Positions 47,552-56,731 of a stretch of DNA of 64,000 bases are shown here, piece after piece. The DNA comes from a virus, in IMG/VR virus record IMGVR_UViG_3300046167_000453, positions 1 to 64,000 of that record. The stretch is one strand, 5' to 3'. A program made the translations under genes and the position numbers. Within the stretch, counting starts at the first letter, position 1. Every line of letters begins with the position of its first letter. Under the pieces are notes generated by a model. It saw only the letters and a list, made by a program, of their open reading frames with translations, searched no databases and was not told the DNA's origin.

Positions 47552-50427
47552 TGTTCTTCCCCCTCTAATCTTTCATTTAAATCCTTGAGTCTTTTTCCTT
47601 CTTCTTTTGAATGCTCTTTCCAAGAAGTAATAAAGTCTTCTAAGTCATCATCATCTAAGTCTATTACTTTTTCATATTTCTTTTCTAAATACTTAGCGAT
47701 ATCAGAAATTGAAGATATTTCTTTTCCCTCATCATCAAAAATAGGATTGGCTCTAAATCTTTGAGTCAAAACATCAAGCATCTTTGGCTTTTCTTTAATT
47801 TTTTCTCCTGTCATTTTTGCTCTTTTAATCTCAAAGAATTGTTGAAGCAAAGAAACTTCTTCTCTTTCTTGAGTAGCAGTTTTTAGGTATTCTTCTATTT
47901 CTTTACTCTTGGCGAAAAGCCTTCTACTTTTAGTTTCAAACATTTTAATATTAACATATAAATCCATAACCGCAATAACTTTATTGTCATCAAATGCTTC
48001 AAACAATATATCAAACTCAAATTCCCTCATTCGGCCAATAAATTCTTCTCCTACCGATTCAAAATCTAAGTCTATTTCTTTAATAAACTCATTATAGTCT
48101 TCATTTGCTTCCGTTCTAATACTATATTTACTTAACATTTCTTCTTCTTTAAATTTCTGTAACAATTCTATTACCGCATTTTCTAAATCTCGTTTAGCAA
48201 GTAAAGCCTTTTTGACTCTTTTTATAAGGCCGCCATACGGTCGTATAGGTTCATTTGAAATCACTTTACCTGAACGGTCAGTTTTTCTACCCCCCATAAA
48301 ATCTTTTCTTTTTTGTGGTGGTCTAAGAGATATAGGAACAGTTTTATCCCCTTTGTATGGTTCAAAACTTTCTGGTATTACTTGTTTAATTTTTTGTTTA
48401 GCAGATTGATATTTTTTCTTCATACTATTCATTTCATACACAAATTCTGAGATTCTTTTAAACTCAGTAACATATTCTTTATTTTTCCCGAAACCATCTA
48501 CTATTTTATCTAATAACTTATTTGTTTCGAATAACATTTCTTTATTTTCGGAATACTCCTTTAGTTCTTCCTCTGTAACAGCCAACATTCTTTTTTCTTC
48601 TGCCTCTTTAGCAGAATCAATTGCTTCTTGTAACAATTTACCATGAGACTTACCAGTAACTCTTTGAAACATCTTATTTGGATTTAGTTTTTGTTTAGAT
48701 GGTTTAGTGTCCATAGTAAAAGAATAATACTTACTTAAATCATCAGCAATCTCTTCGGTTAATTCATCATACTCTTTAAGTAAAACCTTTGGAATCTTCT
48801 TAACTTTCTTTTTAAGTTTAAGACCCTGCATAATTTCTTTTTTCCTATTAGCCATGTAATTTTGAATTTCTTTTTTATCTGATTTTAGTTTTGCCCTTGG
48901 GGTAATACCATCTCCCCTTTCAGCAAACTGTTTAATAACATCTAATAAATTAACATCTTTGAATTTCTTCAATCCAAATGTTCTAGATATAGCATTAGCA
49001 CTACTAAGGATTTCGGAATAACCTTCAGATTGTGAATTGTAAGGTTTATTTCTAATTATGATTTTATAATCTCCTTTACCTTTTGAAATGTCAATCATTC
49101 TAAGAGTTCTAATATATTCGCTCGCTTTTTTAAGTTTTCCGTTTTCTTTAATCGAATCCCTTTCTCTCCATCTTTTAATTTCTTCTGCCACTTTAGGAGA
49201 ATTTACATTAGAAATCCTGCTAGTCCTAAGAGTTGAGTCTCGGTCTAATACCTGAACCTTAGTATCTTTTTCCTTCCTGTCTTTCATCCATTCGGGAGTT
49301 GTTCTTGTTGGCGTTGTTCCTCTTGGCTGTTTTTCTTTAGTTGGTTTTTCCATAAGAACCATACTTTCTGGTATTCCTAAAGTCTTTGGATTAACTCCAC
49401 CAACTTTTCTCTTTTCTCCTACTAAACTCAAAATGGCAACAATAAAATCTCCACCATATGAAAGTAGTCCACTAAGAACCTTTGCATTATGTTCTTCATT
49501 TCCTTTTAAAGGAAGTCTTACAAGAGAAACATTGTCTTTAAACTCTTTTTCTAGTTTAGCCCAGAAAGCCTTAGTAACTTTATTAACCTTACTACTATCG
49601 TCAGTTGAGCCGAATAATCTATTCCTCTTCCTTTCTGCTTCTTTAGTTGCCTCAATCAGTTCCTCATTTCTATTATTAATTAATCTAATAATGTTAGTTG
49701 CATTTCTTTTAACCTTAACATCTTTGCTGTCATCCTTTAATTTATTAAGTGCTTCTAGTAAATAGGTATTAACTTCTCTAGTTGCACCCATGCCTTTAGC
49801 ACCAGCACCACCCTTTTGTCTAGTATTTCTACCAGAAGTTTTCAAAAAATCTTTAAGTCTATTCTTATAATCATCACTGTTTTTATCTACTTTACCACCT
49901 TTCATTGGCAAGTCTTCATAAGGAAACTTTACAGCCACTTGTTTTAATCTACTTAAGTATTTTTTTGTCTCAGGTTTATTTAAAATAGTTTTAAGTTCTC
50001 TCAGTGCAGTTTTATTATTTAATGTAAGAAAGAGTTCTTCTCCAGTAATATCAATACTTTTAGTATTTTTATCTCGGCTAAAATCACTAAGTCTAGAATC
50101 CATCTCTTTTCGACTTTGACGAAATTGTCCCTTATAATTAGAATCCTGTCTTGTTTTTTCTTCCTTCTTATGTTGTTTGATTTTTGCCATAGATTCCCTT
50201 ACTTTAAGTTCAAAACTCTTATAAGGTTTGTTATTTTTCTTTCTTTGCGCTATAATTTTTTTATTCTTTTTAACTTCCTTTAAATACCTGTCTAATTCGG
50301 CTTGGTCTGTTTTAGAAGATGTTGCATATTCTTTTCTAATATCACTTTCAATATACTCAATAAGACACTTAATTAAAAATTCTGGGTCGTTCATACGACC
50401 TGCTAATTGTGCCTTTAGGAAGACCAT
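47548..50427 (-). CDS. Very large Lys/Glu-rich protein of unknown family
   Basis: A 959-residue protein, mostly helical and highly charged (KEVKKNKKIIAQRKKNNKPYKSFELKVRE; KEAEEKRMLAVTEEELKEYSENKEML). Similar composition to the proteins at 35240, 58007 and 60595. Such proteins in tailed viruses are often internal head proteins or are ejected with the DNA. It lies between the portal-adjacent gene and the scaffold. Function is not known; sequence shows no enzyme motif. Confidence 0.5.
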   Translation of the reverse strand: MVFLKAQLAGRMNDPEFLIKCLIEYIESDIRKEYATSSKTDQAELDRYLKEVKKNKKIIAQRKKNNKPYKSFELKVRESMAKIKQHKKEEKTRQDSNYKGQFRQSRKEMDSRLSDFSRDKNTKSIDITGEELFLTLNNKTALRELKTILNKPETKKYLSRLKQVAVKFPYEDLPMKGGKVDKNSDDYKNRLKDFLKTSGRNTRQKGGAGAKGMGATREVNTYLLEALNKLKDDSKDVKVKRNATNIIRLINNRNEELIEATKEAERKRNRLFGSTDDSSKVNKVTKAFWAKLEKEFKDNVSLVRLPLKGNEEHNAKVLSGLLSYGGDFIVAILSLVGEKRKVGGVNPKTLGIPESMVLMEKPTKEKQPRGTTPTRTTPEWMKDRKEKDTKVQVLDRDSTLRTSRISNVNSPKVAEEIKRWRERDSIKENGKLKKASEYIRTLRMIDISKGKGDYKIIIRNKPYNSQSEGYSEILSSANAISRTFGLKKFKDVNLLDVIKQFAERGDGITPRAKLKSDKKEIQNYMANRKKEIMQGLKLKKKVKKIPKVLLKEYDELTEEIADDLSKYYSFTMDTKPSKQKLNPNKMFQRVTGKSHGKLLQEAIDSAKEAEEKRMLAVTEEELKEYSENKEMLFETNKLLDKIVDGFGKNKEYVTEFKRISEFVYEMNSMKKKYQSAKQKIKQVIPESFEPYKGDKTVPISLRPPQKRKDFMGGRKTDRSGKVISNEPIRPYGGLIKRVKKALLAKRDLENAVIELLQKFKEEEMLSKYSIRTEANEDYNEFIKEIDLDFESVGEEFIGRMREFEFDILFEAFDDNKVIAVMDLYVNIKMFETKSRRLFAKSKEIEEYLKTATQEREEVSLLQQFFEIKRAKMTGEKIKEKPKMLDVLTQRFRANPIFDDEGKEISSISDIAKYLEKKYEKVIDLDDDDLEDFITSWKEHSKEEGKRLKDLNERLEGEEQ

Positions 50428-50438
50428 ATTAAATCAAC

Positions 50439-50702
50439 TCAAAAAGGAATGTTTTCTTTCTTTCCACGACGCTTTGAAGGTGGTAAAATAACATCGGGAA
50501 CATCATTAGAAGTTCTCATGCTTTTATGTGAAGTATCAGGAGGTAATCCACCAACTGAAAAATCTCGATTCTTTCTAAGGGTTCTTCCATCGGCTGAGTT
50601 TTGAGACTTAACCTTAGCCAATTCTTTCTTCAATCGTATTTCTTTTTGCTTTAAATCTTCTGTCATATTAACCAACTCTTCTTTCTGTTCTTGAATCAAC
50701 AT
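50439..50702 (-). CDS. Small charged protein following the portal
   Basis: Eighty-seven residues from ATG 50702 with CAGGAAATCAAA, overlapping the portal end. Helical N-terminus (EDLKQKEIRLKKELAKVKSQ) and basic, Pro/Ser-rich C-terminus (DVILPPSKRRGKKENIPF). Possibly a portal-associated accessory protein; family unknown. Confidence 0.45.
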   Translation of the reverse strand: MLIQEQKEELVNMTEDLKQKEIRLKKELAKVKSQNSADGRTLRKNRDFSVGGLPPDTSHKSMRTSNDVPDVILPPSKRRGKKENIPF

Positions 50703-52311
50703 TTTGATTTCCTGCTTCAGCAGGTAATCCAGTCATGCGCTTATCCGGCCCTACTTCGTTCCTCGCTTTATTCCTTGTGGCCGGTGGGTTCTCTTGGGGT
50801 TTAGAACCACCACCTTCTGCAAACATTCTAGTTTGTTCATCTAAATCTCTTTGGTCTAAATTAGAACCTGCTAATGGGTCTTTACCCTGTTGTTGTTCTC
50901 CTTCTGCCGGTTGTTCGGGCTGTTCCGGTTCAGGCTTTTTGAAAGTAAATTGCCCGTCTTCATCCATATCAACTTCAAATCCTAAATTTTTAATTGAAGC
51001 AGCAATATTAACTTCTATTTCTCTTTTACGAAGACCTGCAATTTCGTCTTCTTCTTCCGATGGAGGGAGTTTTAATTCCCAATCAGTAATACCAAATTGC
51101 TTTGTTAAGTAGGGGAAAACATAATTATTGTAAACATTCTGTGCCATTTGAACTGCACGATTAGTAACAAGTATTTGCATACCTTCATTATTTAATCCAC
51201 CACTGGTAGTGTTATCAGCCATAAATACTTTACTTACTCCGTAGAATGCTGAGATTCTATCTCTTAAATCATCCTTGACTGAAATATAGTCCATTTCTTT
51301 AAGAGAATCCATAAACTTAATCCACTCTACTGCACCCTTTCCACCTTCGGCTTCAATTCCCATAACAGGAATAAAGTGTGGGTCGGCTTCCATTTTTTCT
51401 TTAACGCCTCTCCAAAAGGCTCTCATCGAATCCATGTTTCTTGTTTGAACCGCCAAAAGACCTCTTGGCATTCTACTCTTAGTGTATGCTGAATTGACAT
51501 AATTCTCCATAGCAATAAGAGTCATAATGTGATTATATAGAGTAATAACAGGAGAAAATCCATAAAGACGACTTGGGCTGTATTTGCTAAAGTGTAGCAC
51601 TTCGCCTTCTAAGAAGTATTGGTCTTCACCATTTGCTCTATTAACAAAGTGAACTGGTTTCATATTAGAACCACAGGTTTCACAAGTAGCATAAGGTTCA
51701 GTAGATAACATACTTCTATGGTTAATGCAAGTAAATCCTTTTGTTCCCTTTACTCCGTTCTCATCAGCATAAATAAACATAGTTACTGGGTCGCCTCGGT
51801 AAATCTCCTTAATGCGGTGCATTCTAATTTTACCATTACCGTCTAAGAAATATTCCTTAACCAAAACAATGTAAGCATCATCCATAGTATTCAAATCATC
51901 TTCTAATTCTTTCAATACATCAATAAATAATTGTTCAGATGGATTAACATATCCTTCCAAAAACTTTTCAGCGAATTGTAATTGCTTAACATCGGGAACT
52001 CTCAAATCATCAGATTCACAACGAGAACACTGTTGAACTGGCCTTTTGTGTTTTTTTCCACAGTTATTACAGATAGCCTCGAAAGCCTTTTCCCAAACAT
52101 ACCCTCTACGGTAAACTTCTTGTTTTAATTGAGTAATACAGGTTCTTACAATTACTGATTGTTGCACCATAGAATAAATAATTGGTGCAGTCATCATGTA
52201 GTTGTTTTGCCTTTCCTGAATACCCATGTTGTATATCTGTCTATCCGCAGGTTTAGGAGTAGAACGCCTAAACAAGTTAGTAAAGGAAAATCTTCTTCTT
52301 TCTTCAGCCAT
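50668..52311 (-). CDS. Portal protein with two zinc-ribbon insertions
   Basis: A 547-residue protein located two genes after the terminase. The central and C-terminal parts match portal proteins: YSPSRLYGFSPVITLYNHI, MDYISVKDDLRDRISAFYGVSKVFMAD and GLNNEGMQILVTNRAVQMAQNVYN, then a Pro/Gln/Glu-rich tail. Two Cys-rich insertions are present: CNNCGKK...CSRC (C81, C84, C95, C98) and FTCINHR...CETCG near residue 205. Portals form the DNA entry ring; zinc ribbons in them are unusual and could bind DNA or terminase. Confidence 0.87.
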   Translation of the reverse strand: MAEERRRFSFTNLFRRSTPKPADRQIYNMGIQERQNNYMMTAPIIYSMVQQSVIVRTCITQLKQEVYRRGYVWEKAFEAICNNCGKKHKRPVQQCSRCESDDLRVPDVKQLQFAEKFLEGYVNPSEQLFIDVLKELEDDLNTMDDAYIVLVKEYFLDGNGKIRMHRIKEIYRGDPVTMFIYADENGVKGTKGFTCINHRSMLSTEPYATCETCGSNMKPVHFVNRANGEDQYFLEGEVLHFSKYSPSRLYGFSPVITLYNHIMTLIAMENYVNSAYTKSRMPRGLLAVQTRNMDSMRAFWRGVKEKMEADPHFIPVMGIEAEGGKGAVEWIKFMDSLKEMDYISVKDDLRDRISAFYGVSKVFMADNTTSGGLNNEGMQILVTNRAVQMAQNVYNNYVFPYLTKQFGITDWELKLPPSEEEDEIAGLRKREIEVNIAASIKNLGFEVDMDEDGQFTFKKPEPEQPEQPAEGEQQQGKDPLAGSNLDQRDLDEQTRMFAEGGGSKPQENPPATRNKARNEVGPDKRMTGLPAEAGNQNVDSRTERRVG

Positions 52312-52322
52312 CCCTTACACCC

Positions 52323-52475
52323 CTACTTGTTTGCAGGTTTCCCATCCTCTATATACTCTTCGACCTTCATTATTGATGGTTTGCCTTGTTTTTCCCAACA
52401 CTCCTTACAAAAACCAAAAGGTATGACTTTTCTATATGATTGAGTGTAACAACGAGTGCAATAAGTATATGCCAT
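52323..52475 (-). CDS. Tiny zinc-ribbon protein before the portal
   Basis: Fifty residues from ATG 52475, with CTRCYT and FCKECWEK forming two Cys pairs, then an acidic end (KVEEYIEDGKPANK). It lies between the LAGLIDADG protein and the portal. Probably a small zinc protein; unrelated proteins of this size are common in this genome. Confidence 0.55.
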   Translation of the reverse strand: MAYTYCTRCYTQSYRKVIPFGFCKECWEKQGKPSIMKVEEYIEDGKPANK

Positions 52476-53843
52476 CTATTCCACTCCACCAATCTGTTCC
52501 ATAGAATCCATCAAAGACATTTTATTATTACCTTGAAGTTTAGCAATATCATCCAAGTATATTCCTTCTTTAGCCCAATCAAAACCTACATGGTCTTTAT
52601 GATTCTCCCACTTCATAAGTTTGAATATTTCATCACAGCGACCTTTATACCAGTCTTGTTTTTTATATGATTTTTTCATTCTTATTAACTCAAGAAGCAA
52701 TTCGGCATTACCTTTCTTTAATCTAAAGTGAGGTAGGCATTTAGTTAATAAGTCAGTAACATGGTCTTGTGAATAAAAATTAAGTCTTTGGACAGGCCGT
52801 GTGTCTTGTGGAGACTTTTGATTTAAATGCAATTTACCAAAACCAATTGACTTGTGCATTTCTTCCATAAAAGCACGACCCCTATCACCAGTAGCAATTA
52901 AGCCTACTCTTGGGTTATGGTTTCTATCCATTGTAATATATCCATCAGAGTCTATAAAAGCCGCAGTATAAGCCCAAATGTTCTTTTTGATTTCATTTGG
53001 CATTTTATAATAACCACCATTAACAACGGCAACATCTAATTTCTTTACCATTTTAGAAATCATATTAGAAGTGGTGTTCTTATGTAATACAGAAGGCATT
53101 TTATCATGAAGTTGTTTTGCTCCAATTCCGGGTTGTTTTCGTATTTCACTTTCAATAAAAGAAAGGACTCTCTCTTTCTTTGATTTAACAAGAGACTGGT
53201 CGGAGATGTTTTTAATTTCTGCTCTAAAGTCCTTCTTTGCTAAACGGCAAGTTTTCTCAAGGGAAGAGTATTCACTACCATAAACCATATCGGTTTTCTT
53301 CAAGTCATGTTCCCAAAACTTACACAATGAATCTACAACTTTCCTTCTCGATTTAACATCGCCCATCTTGTTTAATTTCATTAAATCTTTCTCGTTGAAT
53401 CTCATTTTAAGCAAAGGTTCTTTGTATGGCTTTAACCAATAAATAGAATCAATGCACTTTGAAATATGGTCGGAGTAGCCATCAATAACTGTATCAATTG
53501 CTTTAGCCATTCTTAGTCTATCTTCGCCCTTTAGTTTTCTTCTTGCTTTACGCATTTTTTTTACTAAATCTGGAATATTTTCTCCATCAACAACATATTC
53601 ATTAGGGAAAGAAGAAAGTTGTTTTCTTGCTTCACTAGCATTAATGTTTAAATTTTTAGATAAAGTATTAACTGCTTCGTAATCCGACATAACATAATCG
53701 GAAATACCTTTGTCTATGTCTAATTCAATACCCAAATCACTAAGGGCTTGAACGACAGGTTTCTTTTCCTCTCGTAAATCTTCCAATTCTTCAATCTTGG
53801 GCTTTGATTCTATTAAGTTGTCTTCATTAACCATCATAACCAC
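52476..53843 (-). CDS. LAGLIDADG-domain protein with helical and winged-helix N-terminal parts
   Basis: A 455-residue protein. The C-terminal third carries a LAGLIDADG motif (YTAAFIDSDGYITMDRN) with the acidic residues in place, followed by RVGLIATGDRG, GFGKLHL and a second helix region (HFRLKKGNAELLLELIRM). Before it is a winged-helix-like segment (GIGAKQLHDKMPSVLHKNTTSNMISKM). The N-terminal half is helical and charged. It could be an active site-specific endonuclease lying between terminase and portal, where mobile endonucleases are often found. Exact start (GTG 53843 or ATG 53837/53834) is uncertain. Confidence 0.75.
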   Translation of the reverse strand: MVMMVNEDNLIESKPKIEELEDLREEKKPVVQALSDLGIELDIDKGISDYVMSDYEAVNTLSKNLNINASEARKQLSSFPNEYVVDGENIPDLVKKMRKARRKLKGEDRLRMAKAIDTVIDGYSDHISKCIDSIYWLKPYKEPLLKMRFNEKDLMKLNKMGDVKSRRKVVDSLCKFWEHDLKKTDMVYGSEYSSLEKTCRLAKKDFRAEIKNISDQSLVKSKKERVLSFIESEIRKQPGIGAKQLHDKMPSVLHKNTTSNMISKMVKKLDVAVVNGGYYKMPNEIKKNIWAYTAAFIDSDGYITMDRNHNPRVGLIATGDRGRAFMEEMHKSIGFGKLHLNQKSPQDTRPVQRLNFYSQDHVTDLLTKCLPHFRLKKGNAELLLELIRMKKSYKKQDWYKGRCDEIFKLMKWENHKDHVGFDWAKEGIYLDDIAKLQGNNKMSLMDSMEQIGGVE

Positions 53844-53844
53844 C

Positions 53845-55278
53845 TCAAAAGTTCACACCTATGACTCCATTACTATGCCGCTTATACTTGTTGGTAGTGG
53901 GCGGTTCAAATATGCCTAAGTCGTCAAGGAGTATGAATGTTTCACTCATTGTATGTGTTGCCGCATTCGCTAAGGCAAGGCTCATCACCATATCGTCATG
54001 CGCCCCAATGCCCTCAAACTTACCTTTTTCAGTGATAGCAAACATTGATAATTCTTCAAGCAAAGTCATTGAGACTCTTCTGCTTTCTTCGTTACCATAA
54101 GGCAAGTTAATCTTTTGATTTTCAAAATTCATTTGTAGGCTCAAAATAATCTCTTCCTTTTTCTTTCGAGTAGTATTGAAGTCGTGAACATTTAAGTCGC
54201 TGACATTTCTTAATTCTTGAGTAAAAGATTTAGCGAATGTATTTGTTTCAAATAACACAACTTCAGGATGAAACATCTTTCCAATCAACCTAACCTTTTC
54301 TATGTTTTCTCTAAACTCTACATTCTTAGAACGGTCAATGAATACAATTGTTTTATTGTCGTGTTCATCTACTTCTAATACAGTAATAACATTGTAGTCA
54401 CCATCAGTAGAAATAGCAGGGTCTACTCCAACATAATACTTAAATCCTTCACGGCGATGTGGCTTAAGAATATGTTCTTTACTCTTTGCTTTCTCTAAAT
54501 ACTCAGGATTAAACAAAGAAGTTCCAGTAGAGATAGGAACACACAAGTATTCTCTTGTAAACATTAAAGAACCTACTTCAGCCTTTCTTGCCATTAGTGC
54601 ATCATAATCCCATCTCTCCGGCCATAAGGGTTCATTGAGAGCATTGAAACAAGGATATGTTCGGACAGTATAAGCAGGATTTTCCTCAAGTTGTTGGTAA
54701 ATATCTGTATAACTGAAAGGCGTTCCAATTACTCTCAATGAAGCGGTGTGGTGAAGTGTTGGTATCATGTCACCATAAAACCAATCTGTAACTTTTTGAA
54801 TACCAGTCATACTGAACTCTTTCAAAGGGTCGTCAATAATAATCTCTTGAGGGTGGAGTCCACGAATCTGTGAACCAACGGAACGCTCTAAGATTTGGTT
54901 TCCGTTTGTTAATGTAATATTACCAATAGCCCAACCCCTTGCAGGTTTAAATTGTTTAAGCATTGGGTGAGTAAACATCTTATCAATGTCTCTCATGTGA
55001 ACCATTGTCTGCTTTTGGTTAGAAGATATATACAGCATTTGGTATGGGGGTTCTTGAAAGACTAAGTTCCAAACAACCCAACTGTGCATAAATACAGATT
55101 TTCCGTGGTCTCTCGAACAAACAATAACGGTTCTTTGTGTATCATTCATTAATTCAAGCCACTCTTGTTGGTATTTAGGAAACATGAAACCTAGAACATT
55201 TTGAAAGAAATAGGGGAAGGAGTTTTTAGATAACTCCATATCCATTTGATGTTCAAAGTTAAAGGTTTCTATTTCCAC
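53845..55278 (-). CDS. terL: Terminase large subunit
   Basis: A 477-residue packaging motor protein with GTG start (GGTGATATT upstream). ATPase Walker A CSRDHGKS (54-61), Walker B IIIDD (146-150), and the C-terminal RNase H-like nuclease: VGVDPAIS (283-290), LFETNTF and GAHDDMVMSLALA. Order and length are typical of TerL. It cuts and pumps DNA into the prohead through the portal. No small terminase gene is obvious; candidates are the unassigned genes just upstream. Confidence 0.95.
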   Translation of the reverse strand: MEIETFNFEHQMDMELSKNSFPYFFQNVLGFMFPKYQQEWLELMNDTQRTVIVCSRDHGKSVFMHSWVVWNLVFQEPPYQMLYISSNQKQTMVHMRDIDKMFTHPMLKQFKPARGWAIGNITLTNGNQILERSVGSQIRGLHPQEIIIDDPLKEFSMTGIQKVTDWFYGDMIPTLHHTASLRVIGTPFSYTDIYQQLEENPAYTVRTYPCFNALNEPLWPERWDYDALMARKAEVGSLMFTREYLCVPISTGTSLFNPEYLEKAKSKEHILKPHRREGFKYYVGVDPAISTDGDYNVITVLEVDEHDNKTIVFIDRSKNVEFRENIEKVRLIGKMFHPEVVLFETNTFAKSFTQELRNVSDLNVHDFNTTRKKKEEIILSLQMNFENQKINLPYGNEESRRVSMTLLEELSMFAITEKGKFEGIGAHDDMVMSLALANAATHTMSETFILLDDLGIFEPPTTNKYKRHSNGVIGVNF

Positions 55279-55282
55279 AATA

Positions 55283-55732
55283 TCACCATTTTACTTTATT
55301 TGCCCAATAAGCGGCACTTGTTTTGCCTCTCTTGATGTTCTTAGCGTGTCGGCTCTTAAATGATTTGCGCTTGGCTTTCATTCTTTTGCTTTCACCCTTC
55401 TTTGGTTTTCCGGCTACACTTGCGCCCTGTTCACCAAATCGAATTGTTTTTGTTTTCTTACCGTCTTTAACAACAACAACATGAGATTTCTTAGGATGCT
55501 TTGGTGTTCTCTTTGGCTTACTAAAACCGGAAACCCCCGCCCTCTTTAATGCAGGGTGTTTCTTTCTAAGTATTCTAAAATCTTCAGCATCCAACTTTCC
55601 GTTCTTATTTTTATCAAGTTTCTTTTGCTTAGGACTTAAAGCCTTATTTGTTTTCTCTCTACAAGTTGCACAATCGCAATCCATTTTTTCAGTGCCACAA
55701 TGGGCTTTTAAAACTTCTTTCCATTTACTCAT
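55283..55732 (-). CDS. Lys-rich protein with an EF-hand-like loop
   Basis: A 149-residue basic protein. Near residue 45 it has KLDKNKNGKLDAEDFRIL, a loop with the EF-hand order D-x-N-x-N-G-x-L-D-x-E-D, able to bind calcium. It begins with MSKWKEVLKAH, a variant of the late N-terminal peptide, includes CDCATCRE and ends with a Lys-rich tail (KSFKSRHAKNIKRGKTSAAYW). It lies just before the terminase gene. Role unknown; calcium binding is inferred from the motif. Confidence 0.55.
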   Translation of the reverse strand: MSKWKEVLKAHCGTEKMDCDCATCREKTNKALSPKQKKLDKNKNGKLDAEDFRILRKKHPALKRAGVSGFSKPKRTPKHPKKSHVVVVKDGKKTKTIRFGEQGASVAGKPKKGESKRMKAKRKSFKSRHAKNIKRGKTSAAYWANKVKW

Positions 55733-56130
55733 TTTTCTCGCCTCATTTGATTCTCTTTAGACTTTACATCATCATCAATTGGGCCACCTTTGGCCCAAGT
55801 ATAACAAGTTCTTGCCGAATGGCATTTGAAATCGTGCATCCAACAATAACCTAAACGACCGTCTTTATCAGTAGATAGTGGCATACATTCATCCATTCTA
55901 GGAGATATGTCAAATGCAACACAGTTACTACAATTGGATTTCTTAGCAACCTTAGCAGTAGTATTCCATCGTTTAGCATATTCTTCCCAATACTTTTCAT
56001 CATTTAGATTAAGAGGCCCATATTGAATATGTTTTTCTTTAACAGCCCTATCTCGGTTTTTAGTATTTAATTTTAAGTTCTGCGTTGGCATAGGACAAGA
56101 GAGTTCCTTTATAATTATTTTCCAACTCAT
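55729..56130 (-). CDS. Cys-rich protein, HiPIP-like or zinc-binding
   Basis: A 133-residue protein. Cysteines are arranged as NCSNCVAFD, ECMPLS, GYCWMHDFKCHSARTC, followed by TWAKGGPI. The first part (CxxC-C-GxC) resembles high-potential iron-sulfur proteins, while the density of Cys/His also allows zinc. Begins with the late peptide MSWKIIIKE. Function unknown. Located in the small-gene cluster before the terminase. Confidence 0.5.
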   Translation of the reverse strand: MSWKIIIKELSCPMPTQNLKLNTKNRDRAVKEKHIQYGPLNLNDEKYWEEYAKRWNTTAKVAKKSNCSNCVAFDISPRMDECMPLSTDKDGRLGYCWMHDFKCHSARTCYTWAKGGPIDDDVKSKENQMRREK

Positions 56131-56351
56131 CTTGTAAACGCCCCTCTTCTTTTAGGCTTATGAGTATAAATGTCTCCATCTCGGTGCATAAATATTTTTC
56201 CTTTCTTTTGTAAATTAGATAGTGCTGCTTTAATTTCAGATTCTTCTCCAAACTGTTTTAGGTTCTTCATACCCAATGCACCGCCTTCTTTCTTAATTTC
56301 AGCAAGTATTTTTGCTTCAATGTCCATTTTTAATATATCTTCCCAATTCAT
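56127..56351 (-). CDS. Small winged-helix-like protein with MNWEDILK N-terminus
   Basis: Seventy-four residues from ATG 56351 with AAGGAGGAAAGG. After the MNWEDILKM peptide it has IEAKILAEIKKEGGALGMKNLKQFG, EESEIKAALSNLQKKGKIF and MHRDGDIYTHK, a winged-helix order (helix, helix, helix, wing). A possible small terminase or regulator, but too small for usual TerS proteins. It overlaps both neighbours by 4 bases. Confidence 0.55.
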   Translation of the reverse strand: MNWEDILKMDIEAKILAEIKKEGGALGMKNLKQFGEESEIKAALSNLQKKGKIFMHRDGDIYTHKPKRRGAFTR

Positions 56352-56731
56352 GCACCTTTCCTCCTTTTATAAGTTTTACAAGCACCACAAGTCGGCCTAC
56401 ATCTTTGTTTAGTTCCTTTAGAAGCATCTTTACGACCACAAGGTTTTGTTCCTTTCTTATCATCTTCACATGATTGACAAGAAACCCAACCCTTTTGTCC
56501 ACCTCCACCTTTTCTTGAAAACCAACCGTGTAGTCCCGATTCTTTTTCTCTTTTGAAATTATCTCCGCCTTTCTTTACAGAATTGCCCCAATTCTTTGCA
56601 CCAACTTTACGGCATTGAACCAAAGCACCGGAAGCATAAGCAGAAGGCCATTTCTTATATCGGCTTCTTACTTTGGTATAACAAGCATCCTTTTTCTTTT
56701 TCAATTCTTCAAACCAAAGTTCCGTCATCAC
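56348..56731 (-). CDS. Cys-rich basic protein related to phage/algal-virus structural proteins (DUF5872-like)
   Basis: A 127-residue protein of two parts. The N-terminal part (ACYTKVRSRYKKWPSAYASG, LVQCRKVGAKNWG) resembles a short conserved module in cyanophage structural proteins. The C-terminal part (GLHGWFSRKGGGGQKGWV, CQSCEDDKKG, CGRKDASKG, CRPTCGACKTYKRRK) resembles the DUF5872-like pattern of large algal viruses. Both assignments are from memory of the pattern, without a search. It may be a small structural or DNA-binding protein. Confidence 0.55.
   Translation of the reverse strand: MMTELWFEELKKKKDACYTKVRSRYKKWPSAYASGALVQCRKVGAKNWGNSVKKGGDNFKREKESGLHGWFSRKGGGGQKGWVSCQSCEDDKKGTKPCGRKDASKGTKQRCRPTCGACKTYKRRKGA

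Noticed and set aside
47909-48409. Small + strand frames inside the 959-residue gene
   Set aside because: Anti-sense to a continuous, charged protein and without ribosome sites.
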